A stretch of DNA of 64,000 bases from Brachybacterium sp. SGAir0954 (GCF_005490785.1 NZ_CP027295.1:1798001-1862000); one strand, 5' to 3'. Numbered from the stretch's first letter, positions 9,001 through 14,715 are shown. The notes: a model not told the origin generated them from the sequence alone. Numbers and translations: made by a program.

Positions 9001-10501
9001 CCTGCCCACCCGGCGCAGCGACGAGGAGCTGCTGCTGGGCGTCATGGACGTCCCTGAGCAGCAGGCGCAGCCCACGATCTCCTACTTCCCCGACCGTGAC
9101 GGCAACATGGCCATCTACGGCACGGGCGGCTCCGGCAAGTCCACGACCCTGCGCACCCTCGCGATCTCCGCCGCCTCGACGGTGCGCGGCGGTCCCGTGC
9201 ACGTGTACGGCCTGGACTTCGGCGCCTCGGGCCTGTCGATGCTCGAGGAGCTCCCGCACGTGGGCTCGATCGTCCCCGGGGACGACGAGGAGCGGGTCAT
9301 CCGCCTGCTGCGCACCCTGCGCGGGCTGGTCGACGAGCGCGCCCGCGACTTCGCGCGCTTCCGCGCCGGCTCGATCTCCGAGTACCGCGCACTCGCCGGG
9401 AAGCCGGAGGAGCCGCGCATCCTGCTGCTCGTGGACGGCATGGCCGCGTTCCGCGAGGCCTACGACTACTCGAACCTCACCAAATGGTTCACGACCTTCG
9501 TGCAGATCGCGACCGACGGGCGCCAGGTGGGCGTGCACGTGATCGTCACCGGCGACCGCCCCAACGCGATCCCCACCTCGCTGGGCTCCTCGATCCAGCG
9601 CCGCCTCATCCACCGCATGACCGGGGTGGACGACTATGCGGGCTTCGGCGAGCCGAAGGACGTGCTCGACGGCTCCTCGCCACCCGGCCGCGCGATCCTC
9701 GAGGGGCACGAGGTGCAGGTCGCCGTCCACGGCGGCGATGCGAACGTCGCGATCCAGTCCCGCGAGGTCACGAAGCTCGCGCGGGCCATGCGCCGGGCCG
9801 GCGTGCCGGAGGCCCCCGCCGTGGAGCGCCTGCCGGAGCGGGTCGAGCTGTCCTCGCTGCGTCCGGTCGTCGGCGGTCGCCCCGTGCTGGGTGTGGGCGA
9901 CGAGACCCTCGCCGAGGTCACCTTCGAGCCGCGCGGCGCGTTCATGGTCACGGGCCCGATGGGTTCGGGTCGCACCACCGCGATGCTCACGATCGCCACC
10001 GGCCTCAAGGCGCTCGAGCAGCCGATGCGGCTCGTGCGCTTCTCCGCACGACGGACTCCGCTCACGGGGCTCGACGTCTGGGACGTGGAGGCCTCGGACC
10101 CGGAGACGGTCAAGGAGCTCGCCGCGCAGCTGCGCGGCACCGTGGAGTCCGGATCCGTGGGGGAGGGGCGGCTGGCCCTCTTCATCGACGGCGTCACCGA
10201 CTTCACCGGGACGGGCGTCGAGAACGACCTCGACAAGCTGATCCGCGCCTCCACCCGCGAGGCCCAGTTCGTGGTGGGCGAGAACGAGTCCGCCTCGTGG
10301 TCGCAGGCCTACGTGCTCGCCCAGCCCTTCAAGTCCGGTCGCCGCGGCCTGCTGCTGCAGCCGGGGGAGATGGAGGGCGACTCGCTGCTGGGGACGAGCC
10401 TGGGCAGGATCCGGCGCGCGGACTTCCCGACGGGCCGAGGGTTCCTCGTCGCCGGCGGCCGTGCGACCAAGCTGCAGGTCGCCCAGCGCACGATCGACTG
10501 A
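6035..10501 (+). CDS. EssC/EccC-type FtsK/SpoIIIE ATPase of a type VII-like secretion system, with FHA domain
   Basis: 1488-residue membrane motor that should recognise and export WXG100 substrates. Order of parts: an N-terminal ubiquitin/FHA-like domain (1-95), a clear FHA domain (about 109-200; VGR, LSKRHARI, SSNG), two transmembrane helices (about 243-283), a linker, then three FtsK/SpoIIIE ATPase modules. P-loops lie at about 702 (GGTTGAGKSEF), 1028 (GTGGSGKSTTL) and 1306 (GPMGSGRTTAM). The first module has Walker B LIIIVDEF (about 806). In the second the Walker B is LLLVDGM and the third has Arg for the P-loop Lys, so modules 2 and 3 look regulatory. N-terminal FHA placement is the layout known from Firmicutes EssC rather than mycobacterial EccC. 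WXG100 genes follow directly. Confidence 0.93.
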   Translation: MRIKLTLRRPEDRLTDLEVTADATASVADVANALYLADPLRDEVEPPDGLTLQVQDPGAGPGASGVRSLDRGADLIQAGLRSGSVVSIARSSEDFETRAESRGAAVALLRVLSGPEAGREFPLPSGSSVVGREGDLDIRIADPMLSKRHARINVSDTIEVVDLHSSNGVVIGGEQVQRAVIGPADTVLIGGTTFSVITLHRLGGAAPSSPVVEFNRSPRVVPRFPYRPLKAPTPPKEPAPQYFPIFMMFAPVFMGAFMFSLTRSPFSLMFVVMMPLMATAGYLNRKWQQKKQLERQIENFEEGLASLKRRVTAAQDLERAVRLVETPSAADTVDAAFRLGRLLWTHRTEHNAFGTVRLGLGVAESRVGIEMPGENDAIPKYYDMLDDMHEKYRLIAGVPIVGDLRSAGSIGVAGGGQEADGVARGLVTQLFALHSPADLAIAAITSRTSRDRWQWLKWLPHTSSPHSPLPGDHLADSPGRGTALLSRIEELIEQRGQGAPAQLRTPLTPDVTKEPRIPPEPVAPLLLVVIEDDAPVDRARLVRLAEKGPDVGVHVLWSAANVAALPAACRTYVSVDEAVEGASAGHVRLGERYYPVTVETVAVDVAAGVARHLSPVVDAGVPVDDDSDLPRAISYLKLGGMALAEDPGHIIERWKENNSLTPRDGSEPVRRKHDANLRGLIGHNGQDAFHLDLRTNGPHALVGGTTGAGKSEFLQAWVMGMATAHSPDRVTFLFVDYKGGAAFADCITLPHAVGLVTDLSPHLVRRALTSLRAELHHREHLLNRKKAKDLVSLERTGDPETPPSLIIIVDEFAALAKEIPEFVDGVVDVAARGRSLGLHLILATQRPAGVIKDNLRANTNLRIALRMADEADSQDILGDKMAAHFDPGIPGRAAAKTGPGRIATFQTGYAGGWTTEEPERARIDIVERDFGTGEAWDIPAPPVKEVKDPGPNDISRMVHTIIGAAEQACVPAPRKPWLSELADAYDLSRLPTRRSDEELLLGVMDVPEQQAQPTISYFPDRDGNMAIYGTGGSGKSTTLRTLAISAASTVRGGPVHVYGLDFGASGLSMLEELPHVGSIVPGDDEERVIRLLRTLRGLVDERARDFARFRAGSISEYRALAGKPEEPRILLLVDGMAAFREAYDYSNLTKWFTTFVQIATDGRQVGVHVIVTGDRPNAIPTSLGSSIQRRLIHRMTGVDDYAGFGEPKDVLDGSSPPGRAILEGHEVQVAVHGGDANVAIQSREVTKLARAMRRAGVPEAPAVERLPERVELSSLRPVVGGRPVLGVGDETLAEVTFEPRGAFMVTGPMGSGRTTAMLTIATGLKALEQPMRLVRFSARRTPLTGLDVWDVEASDPETVKELAAQLRGTVESGSVGEGRLALFIDGVTDFTGTGVENDLDKLIRASTREAQFVVGENESASWSQAYVLAQPFKSGRRGLLLQPGEMEGDSLLGTSLGRIRRADFPTGRGFLVAGGRATKLQVAQRTID

Positions 10502-10552
10502 TCCGGTCCCACGTCGGCGCTCCCGCCGCGCTGGGGAGGACCGGTCGTCCAC

Positions 10553-10598
10553 ATGGGGACTCCTCCCCATCGTCGGATCCGGGAGGTCGACCTACAGT
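10553..10598 (+). promoter_or_regulatory. promoter of WXG100 unit 1: ATGGGGA-N4-TCCCCAT palindrome plus -10 box
   Basis: A perfect inverted repeat (arms 10553-10559 and 10564-10570, 4-base spacer) is followed 23 bases later by TACAGT (10593-10598), a TANNNT -10 box. The palindrome abuts the -35 position. The same arrangement precedes the two other WXG100 units at 11616 and 12610, so it is probably a shared activator or sigma-factor site. A leader of about 90 bases separates it from the GTG at 10695. Confidence 0.7.
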
Positions 10599-10694
10599 GA
10601 GGACGTCGACCAGGACGCAGGTGCCGGAGCCCCGAGCAGGGACGCGGGCGCCGGTCCGATCAGCCGAGCACACCGAGTGAGGGGAGAGGGTCCC

Positions 10695-10961
10695 GTGAAC
10701 GCCACGCAGGGCATGAACGTGGAAGAGGTCCGCCGGATGGCGAACCAGCTGCGCGATGCGGCGGAGGAGATCACCCGCATCGAGCAGGAGCTGACCTCCG
10801 GGCTGGAGGAGGTCGACTGGACGGGTCCGGATGCGGACCGCTTCCGCGGCGAATGGTCCGGGGAGATGGTCCCCGCGCTGCAGCAGGTCAGGAAGGCCGT
10901 CGAGGAGCTGGGGCAGACGGCCGACTCCAACGCCGCCGAGCAGGAGGCCACCTCCTCCTGA
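10695..10961 (+). CDS. WXG100 family protein (unit 1)
   Basis: 88-residue probable type VII secretion substrate or chaperone partner. It has the family layout of two amphipathic helices joined by the turn motif WTG (in VDWTGPDADRF, about residue 42), and ends in an Asn/Ala/Glu-rich tail. I chose GTG 10695 because GGGGAGAGG lies just upstream and the first helix then starts normally; the frame is open further upstream but lacks WXG100-like sequence. It directly follows the ATPase gene with its own promoter and is closed by a strong terminator. Cysteines are absent, as usual. Confidence 0.88.
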   Translation: MNATQGMNVEEVRRMANQLRDAAEEITRIEQELTSGLEEVDWTGPDADRFRGEWSGEMVPALQQVRKAVEELGQTADSNAAEQEATSS

Positions 10962-10997
10962 TCGAAGGGACGCGGTGACCCCTGGAGACGGGGGACA

Positions 10998-11030
10998 GGA
11001 GGCCCGGACGGAACACCCGTCCGGGCCTCC
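10998..11030 (+). terminator. intrinsic terminator after WXG100 unit 1
   Basis: A perfect 14-bp stem (10998-11011 with 11017-11030) around a 5-base loop, 37 bases past the stop codon. No clear T-run follows, as is common in high-GC actinobacteria. Confidence 0.75.
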
Positions 11031-11040
11031 GGCGCGCTGG

Positions 11041-11046
11041 TATCTT
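11041..11046 (+). promoter_or_regulatory. candidate -10 box of the LpqN-like gene
   Basis: TATCTT matches TANNNT and lies just after the terminator of the preceding gene, giving a leader of about 30 bases before ATG 11084. No convincing -35 box or WXG100-type palindrome is present, so this gene seems to be controlled separately from its WXG100 neighbours. Confidence 0.4.
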
Positions 11047-11083
11047 GGGCGCCGTCACGGGTGGGACGAACGGAGCGGACAGC

Positions 11084-11566
11084 ATGGTCAAGAGCATCTC
11101 GTACCCGAGCGCCGACTTCCCCGGGCCGCCGCGGATCAGCGCCGGCGTGCCCGAGGACTGGGAGGCTCTCACGGTCGCCGGTGTCCAGCTCGCCGTCGCC
11201 CAGCCGCGCATCGAGGGGCGCTTCCGCGCCAACGTGGTGGTCACCGTGCAGCGCTTCGGGCCCGGGTTCACGCTCGACCAGGCCGGTGAGTCGCTCACGC
11301 GCCGCAAGGCCGCCCTCCCCGAGCTCGAGGAGCTCGGCACGGGCCGGATCGAGGTGGGCGAGCGCGAGTGGATCGCGAGCGAATACGGCTACACCCAGCC
11401 CGGCCGGCCCACCGTGGTGCAGGCCGCCCGGTACACGGTGGTCCCGCGCGGGGAGAGCGCGACGGATGTCGTGGAGATCGTCGGCAGCTGCGGGGCGGAT
11501 GGCGCCGACGACGAGATCGAGATCGTGCGCGGCATCCAGGACTCACTGCGCATCGAGACCGACTGA
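11084..11566 (+). CDS. LpqN/LpqT-like (DUF1795-type) protein of unknown function
   Basis: 160 residues, alpha/beta pattern beginning YPSADFPGPPRISAGVPEDWEAL and containing NVVVTVQRF and a C-terminal EIEIVRGIQDSLRI. This resembles the LpqN/LpqT and DUF1795 folds found in lipoproteins and type VII-linked proteins. No signal peptide, lipobox or transmembrane segment is present, so this copy should be cytosolic. ATG 11084 has GGAG upstream and is preferred over the in-frame TTG at 11045. Location between WXG100 genes suggests a role in the secretion locus, perhaps as chaperone or adaptor (inference). Confidence 0.65.
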   Translation: MVKSISYPSADFPGPPRISAGVPEDWEALTVAGVQLAVAQPRIEGRFRANVVVTVQRFGPGFTLDQAGESLTRRKAALPELEELGTGRIEVGEREWIASEYGYTQPGRPTVVQAARYTVVPRGESATDVVEIVGSCGADGADDEIEIVRGIQDSLRIETD

Positions 11567-11615
11567 CCCACCCCCCCCCGCCCGCCGGGGCGTCCCCGAG
11601 CGGAGGGTAATCCAC

Positions 11616-11660
11616 GGGGAGTTCTCCCCATCGACCCGCCGCCGGTCCCCGACATAGCGT
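11616..11660 (+). promoter_or_regulatory. promoter of WXG100 unit 2: GGGGA-N4-TCCCC palindrome plus -10 box
   Basis: GGGGA (11616-11620), spacer GTTC, TCCCC (11625-11629) and AT, followed 24 bases after the AT by TAGCGT (11655-11660). It matches the design at 10553 and 12610. One outer arm base is lost here (C instead of T before GGGGA). A 9-C run at 11571-11579 lies between it and the preceding gene. Confidence 0.7.
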
Positions 11661-11688
11661 GGAGCCATCAGCCCGGGAGATCGAGGAG

Positions 11689-11705
11689 GCGGCCACGGAG
11701 GCCGC
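11689..11705 (+). promoter_or_regulatory. leader hairpin of WXG100 unit 2
   Basis: GCGGCC (11689-11694), loop ACGGA, GGCCGC (11700-11705) lies in the transcribed leader about 50 bases before the start codon. The same stem with a different loop occurs at 12689-12705, so the stem is conserved while the surrounding leader has diverged. It may stabilise the mRNA or tune translation; function is inferred. Confidence 0.5.
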
Positions 11706-11756
11706 GGAGGTCACCCGGGGAGAGTCCAGGGAACACCGGATGAGGGGATGAGGACC

Positions 11757-12017
11757 ATGAAGAAGGGTATGAACCCGGAGGCTGTCGATCAGATGGCCAC
11801 GCAGATCACCGATGCGGCTGATCAGGCGAATGAGGCGTACCAGCGGGTGCTGGCGCGTGTGCAGGAGTTCGACTGGACCGGTGAGGATCGTGACCGGTAC
11901 GTGTCGGAGTTCGAGTCGACGGTGGGTCAGGCGGTGCAGCAGCTGGTGCAGCAGGCGCAGGATCTGTCGGAGCGGGCGTCGAAGAATGCTTCCGAGCAGC
12001 GGGATGCGTCCGCCTGA
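11757..12017 (+). CDS. WXG100 family protein A, copy 1
   Basis: 86 residues with two predicted helices and the turn motif FDWTGEDRDRY (WTG at about 40-42). The start at ATG 11757 is chosen to match the copy at 12757; an in-frame ATG at 11748 exists only here. A GAGGGGATGAGG ribosome site precedes it. It is the first gene of a bicistron; the partner follows after 64 bases, as in EsxA/EsxB-type heterodimers. Gln/Ala-rich helices and a Ser/Glu/Gln tail fit a secreted four-helix-bundle half. The protein is identical to the product of 12757-13017. Confidence 0.9.
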   Translation: MKKGMNPEAVDQMATQITDAADQANEAYQRVLARVQEFDWTGEDRDRYVSEFESTVGQAVQQLVQQAQDLSERASKNASEQRDASA

Positions 12018-12081
12018 TCGGCGGGTGCGTCAGCTTCTCGTAGTCGTCGAGATCAGTTTTTTCTAGAGCGAGGGGATTGTC

Positions 12082-12351
12082 ATGGCTTTCAAGGGAATGA
12101 ACCCGGAGGAGGGTCGCGAGGTCGCGACCGCGATCAATGAGGCGGGCAGCCAGATCCTGGATGCGATCGATGCGGTGACCGGTGTGGTCAACGGTGTGGA
12201 GTGGGTCGGTCCGGATTACGACACGTATGTGGATGACTGGAACGGTTTTGTCTCGGGTCCGGTGAACAGCGTGGTCGAGGCGTGCAAGGCGAAGTCGGAT
12301 GAGCTGAACCAGCATGCCGAGGAGCAGGACACGACCTCGAACAGCAACTGA
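12082..12351 (+). CDS. WXG100 family protein B, copy 1
   Basis: 89 residues; turn motif VEWVGPDYDTYV (WVG at about 40-42). A single Cys at about residue 68 in the second helix (VEACKAKSDEL) is unusual for this family and could allow a disulfide-linked dimer after export (inference). The tail is Asn/Ser-rich. AGCGAGGGG precedes the ATG. It is probably the heterodimer partner of the gene just upstream and is identical to the product of 13082-13351. Confidence 0.9.
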   Translation: MAFKGMNPEEGREVATAINEAGSQILDAIDAVTGVVNGVEWVGPDYDTYVDDWNGFVSGPVNSVVEACKAKSDELNQHAEEQDTTSNSN

Positions 12352-12385
12352 GTCCGTCCGGTCGCGTAGTCGTCCGCGCCGCCGC

Positions 12386-12428
12386 AGGACCCCGTCCCGT
12401 CCCCCGCAGGGGAGCGGTGCGGGGTCCT
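12386..12428 (+). terminator. terminator after WXG100 unit 2
   Basis: A 9-bp outer stem (12386-12394 with 12420-12428) encloses a second stem (TCCCC/GGGGA) and is followed by TC. It lies 35 bases after the stop of protein B. The rest of the 405-base gap to the next gene holds only the unit-3 promoter and leader; no gene is seen. Confidence 0.65.
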
Positions 12429-12609
12429 TCGCCGTCCGCCGCCGACCCCGGCGGGGAGCTGGGCGAGCGGGGGTGCGGGCCGACGGCGAGCTGGGCGGCC
12501 GGGACGAGCGGCCCGAGCCGGCCGTCATCCACAACGGCTCCGTGCGGGCCGAGAGCGCGATCCCGCCTCTGACCTGTGGTGATATTCAGCAGGCGGTATG
12601 GGGAGGGGG

Positions 12610-12655
12610 ATGGGGAGTTGTCCCCATCGTCAGGTCGTGCAGGGCCGCCTAGTGT
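12610..12655 (+). promoter_or_regulatory. promoter of WXG100 unit 3: ATGGGGA-N4-TCCCCAT palindrome plus -10 box
   Basis: A perfect inverted repeat (12610-12616 and 12621-12627, spacer GTTG) is followed 23 bases later by TAGTGT (12650-12655). It is the same design as at 10553 and 11616. Relative to unit 2 this part lies at an offset of about 996 rather than 1,000, so the upstream regions have gained or lost bases while the genes have not. Confidence 0.72.
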
Positions 12656-12688
12656 GGAGTCATCACCTGGAGGTCAGGGATCGAGGAG

Positions 12689-12705
12689 GCGGCCATGGCG
12701 GCCGC
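12689..12705 (+). promoter_or_regulatory. leader hairpin of WXG100 unit 3
   Basis: GCGGCC (12689-12694), loop ATGGC, GGCCGC (12700-12705). It is the counterpart of 11689-11705: the stem is kept and the loop differs. It lies in the leader between the -10 box and the ATG at 12757. Confidence 0.5.
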
Positions 12706-12756
12706 GGAGATCCGGGCCATGGGTGGACCAGGGAAGACGCGACGAGGAGGAACGCC

Positions 12757-13017
12757 ATGAAGAAGGGTATGAACCCGGAGGCTGTCGATCAGATGGCCAC
12801 GCAGATCACCGATGCGGCTGATCAGGCGAATGAGGCGTACCAGCGGGTGCTGGCGCGTGTGCAGGAGTTCGACTGGACCGGTGAGGATCGTGACCGGTAC
12901 GTGTCGGAGTTCGAGTCGACGGTGGGTCAGGCGGTGCAGCAGCTGGTGCAGCAGGCGCAGGATCTGTCGGAGCGGGCGTCGAAGAATGCTTCCGAGCAGC
13001 GGGATGCGTCCGCCTGA
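12757..13017 (+). CDS. WXG100 family protein A, copy 2
   Basis: Identical 86-residue protein to 11757-12017, with the same DNA. The ribosome site differs (GAGGAGG at 12744-12750 rather than GAGGGGATGAGG), and the promoter and leader are diverged homologues of those of copy 1. Two identical genes under similar but not equal leaders would raise dosage or allow separate tuning. Confidence 0.9.
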   Translation: MKKGMNPEAVDQMATQITDAADQANEAYQRVLARVQEFDWTGEDRDRYVSEFESTVGQAVQQLVQQAQDLSERASKNASEQRDASA

Positions 13018-13081
13018 TCGGCGGGTGCGTCAGCTTCTCGTAGTCGTCGAGATCAGTTTTTTCTAGAGCGAGGGGATTGTC

Positions 13082-13351
13082 ATGGCTTTCAAGGGAATGA
13101 ACCCGGAGGAGGGTCGCGAGGTCGCGACCGCGATCAATGAGGCGGGCAGCCAGATCCTGGATGCGATCGATGCGGTGACCGGTGTGGTCAACGGTGTGGA
13201 GTGGGTCGGTCCGGATTACGACACGTATGTGGATGACTGGAACGGTTTTGTCTCGGGTCCGGTGAACAGCGTGGTCGAGGCGTGCAAGGCGAAGTCGGAT
13301 GAGCTGAACCAGCATGCCGAGGAGCAGGACACGACCTCGAACAGCAACTGA
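13082..13351 (+). CDS. WXG100 family protein B, copy 2
   Basis: Identical 89-residue protein and DNA to 12082-12351, including the single Cys and the T-rich spacer before it (GTTTTTTCT near 13054-13062). It is the last gene of the secretion locus in this window and is followed by a strong terminator facing the convergent yajQ gene. Confidence 0.9.
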   Translation: MAFKGMNPEEGREVATAINEAGSQILDAIDAVTGVVNGVEWVGPDYDTYVDDWNGFVSGPVNSVVEACKAKSDELNQHAEEQDTTSNSN

Positions 13352-13380
13352 GGTCCCTCCCGGCCCCGCCGGGAGAACGC

Positions 13381-13426
13381 AGGAGCCCCGATCCCACCCC
13401 GTGCAGGGGAGGGGATCGGGGCTCCT
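13381..13426 (+). terminator. terminator between WXG100 unit 3 and yajQ
   Basis: A perfect 15-bp stem (13381-13395 with 13412-13426) around a 16-base loop that can itself pair. It sits between convergent genes and could stop transcription from both sides. Confidence 0.8.
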
Positions 13427-13451
13427 CGACGTGCTGAGGGGTCGCGGGCGA

Positions 13452-13940
13452 TCAGCGGTAGTTGATGAACTGCAGCGCGACCTCGAGGTCCTTGCCCTTG
13501 AGCAGGGCGATGACGGCCTGGAGGTCGTCGCGGCTCTTGGAGGAGACCCGCAGCTCGTCGCCCTGGATCTGGGCCTTCACGCCCTTGGGGCCCTCGTCGC
13601 GGATGATCTTGGAGATCTTCTTGGCGTCCTCGGTGCTGATGCCCTCCTTGAGGGCGGCCGCGAGGCGCACCTCCTTGCCGGACTGCTTGGGCTCGCCCAC
13701 CTCGATGGCCTTGAGGGAGATGCCGCGGCGCAGGAGCTTGGTCTGCAGGACGTCGAGGACGGCCAGCACGCGCTCCTCGGCGTTCGCGGTCATGACGATC
13801 TCGTCCCCGCTGAGGGTGAGCGAGGCGCCGGTGCCGCGGAAGTCGTAGCGCTGGCCCACTTCCTTCACCGCCTGGTTCACGGCGTTGTCGACCTCCTGGC
13901 GGTCGAGCTGGCTGACGATGTCGAACGATGAATCGGCCAT
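13452..13940 (-). CDS. yajQ: YajQ family (DUF520) nucleotide-binding protein
   Basis: 162 residues, full-length for the family. It starts [20 protein letters not shown] and contains [14 protein letters not shown] and [19 protein letters not shown], all typical of YajQ. In some proteobacteria YajQ binds cyclic di-GMP and alters transcription; in Actinobacteria the ligand is not established. The minus-strand ATG is at 13940 with GGAAGG upstream. It is a single-gene unit, converging with the WXG100 locus. Confidence 0.93.
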   Translation of the reverse strand: MADSSFDIVSQLDRQEVDNAVNQAVKEVGQRYDFRGTGASLTLSGDEIVMTANAEERVLAVLDVLQTKLLRRGISLKAIEVGEPKQSGKEVRLAAALKEGISTEDAKKISKIIRDEGPKGVKAQIQGDELRVSSKSRDDLQAVIALLKGKDLEVALQFINYR

Positions 13941-14348
13941 GGGGTGCCTTCCTTCCTCGGGGGTTCCCTGCCCCTGCATGATGCACGATCCCCCGATGAT
14001 GCCCGATCCGAGCGCTGCGCCGGGCGGGGCCGTGGCCCTGTGTGCCGAGGGAGAGGCGATCCGCGGGCCGTGCCGGATCGGAGCGGGACGCGTCGGCCGG
14101 GCCGCCGGCGGCGGGCCGACGATCCCCGTGACCCGGTGCTGACCCGGCGCTGCCCCGGTGCCGAGCGGGCACCGAATCCGCCAGGGGCATCGAAACTGCA
14201 GGTCAGGAGCCCTGTGACCATGGTCATGCGGCGGAGAGGCCTCCCGGGTTCGCGCACCGTCGCCCACCCCGCTATGCTTTCCGAGTCCGCTTCCGGCGGC
14301 CCTCGCACCTGGTTCCCAGGGGTGGAGGACGACGGGGGAGGCCAACCC
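13941..14348. other. gene-less spacer between yajQ and tRNA-Tyr
   Basis: 408 bases. It must hold the yajQ promoter on the minus strand and the tRNA promoter near 14249-14278. Open frames that cross it have no protein-like character. No other structure is seen. Confidence 0.6.
14249..14278 (+). promoter_or_regulatory. candidate tRNA-Tyr promoter
   Basis: TATGCT (14273-14278) is a good -10 box; the matching -35 (TTCGCG, 14249-14254) is weak. Transcription would start near 14285, about 65 bases ahead of the tRNA. Confidence 0.4.
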
Positions 14349-14430
14349 GGCAGGTTACCCGAGTGGCCAAAGGGGGCTGACTGTAAATCAGCTGGCATTG
14401 CCTACGGGGGTTCGAATCCCTCACCTGCCA
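14349..14430 (+). tRNA. tRNA-Tyr (GTA)
   Basis: Class II tRNA with a long variable arm. Acceptor GGCAGGT pairs with ACCTGCC; anticodon GTA is at 14383-14385 in the loop CTGTAAA; the T-arm contains GTTCGAATC; the discriminator is A14430. CCA is not encoded. Confidence 0.95.
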
Positions 14431-14476
14431 CCGCGGAGGGTCCTTGTGATCCGAAGCACCGGGAACACCGCGAGAA

Positions 14477-14505
14477 TTGCTCTCCGAGCAGGGATTGTGT
14501 AGTGT
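14477..14505 (+). promoter_or_regulatory. tRNA-Thr promoter
   Basis: TTGCTC (14477-14482), 17-base spacer, TAGTGT (14500-14505). The predicted start near 14512 is a few bases before the mature tRNA at 14516. Confidence 0.6.
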
Positions 14506-14515
14506 TCACCGGGTT

Positions 14516-14588
14516 GCCCTGATAGCTCAGTCGGCAGAGCATCTCCATGGTAAGGAGAAGGTCAAGGGTTCGATTCCCTTTCAGGGCT
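14516..14588 (+). tRNA. tRNA-Thr (GGT)
   Basis: Acceptor GCCCTGA pairs with TCAGGGC; D-arm TAGCTCAGTCGGCAGAGCA; anticodon GGT at 14549-14551 inside a TCTCC/GGAGA stem; T-arm GGGTTCGATTCCC. CCA is not encoded. Confidence 0.95.
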
Positions 14589-14599
14589 CTGATGGATGC

Positions 14600-14628
14600 C
14601 GGCCCGGTCTCGTCTCGAGATCGGGCCG
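14600..14628 (+). terminator. terminator between tRNA-Thr and tRNA-Met
   Basis: A 12-bp stem with one G:T wobble (14600-14611 with 14617-14628) and a 5-base loop, 11 bases after tRNA-Thr. Confidence 0.55.
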
Positions 14629-14641
14629 TCGCATCGATCAC

Positions 14642-14715
14642 GCCGGGGTAGCTCAGACGGTTAGAGCGCACGACTCATAATCGTGAGGTCGCGGGTTCGA
14701 TCCCCGCCCTCGGTA
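14642..14715 (+). tRNA. tRNA-Met (CAT), elongator type
   Basis: Acceptor GCCGGGG pairs with CCTCGGT using two G:U pairs, including the terminal G1:U72. Anticodon CAT is at 14676-14678 in a CACGA/TCGTG stem. The absence of three consecutive G:C pairs in that stem argues against initiator tRNA. A lysidine-modified tRNA-Ile is a less likely alternative. CCA is not encoded. Confidence 0.9.

Larger units (their letters stand above)
11755..12352 (+). repeat. 598-bp direct repeat, copy 1
   Basis: Identical base for base to 12755-13352; the offset is exactly 1,000. The tract starts 2 bases before the first ATG and ends 1 base after the second stop codon, so it covers the two WXG100 genes and their 64-base spacer and almost nothing else. 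No terminal repeats or transposase are present. Codon choice (many GGT, GAT, CGT, GCG) is less GC-extreme than in neighbouring genes. Confidence 0.98.
12755..13352 (+). repeat. 598-bp direct repeat, copy 2
   Basis: Exact copy of 11755-12352. Identity stops sharply at both ends: before 12755 and after 13352 the two loci differ. See copy 1. Confidence 0.98.

Noticed and set aside
7727-10570. 947-codon minus-strand open frame opposite the secretion ATPase
   Set aside because: Antisense frame of a GC-rich gene with no domain pattern; the plus strand carries three P-loops and an FHA domain.
12314-12652. Open frames between the WXG100 copies
   Set aside because: Composition is Arg/Pro-rich noise that spans the terminator and promoter; no ribosome site or family resemblance.
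11755-13352. Insertion sequence or mobile element as explanation of the 1,000-bp repeat
   Set aside because: No transposase, terminal inverted repeats or target duplications; the repeat ends at coding boundaries.
13885-14522. Plus-strand open frames running through the spacer and tRNA-Tyr
   Set aside because: They read through a tRNA gene and have no protein-like character.
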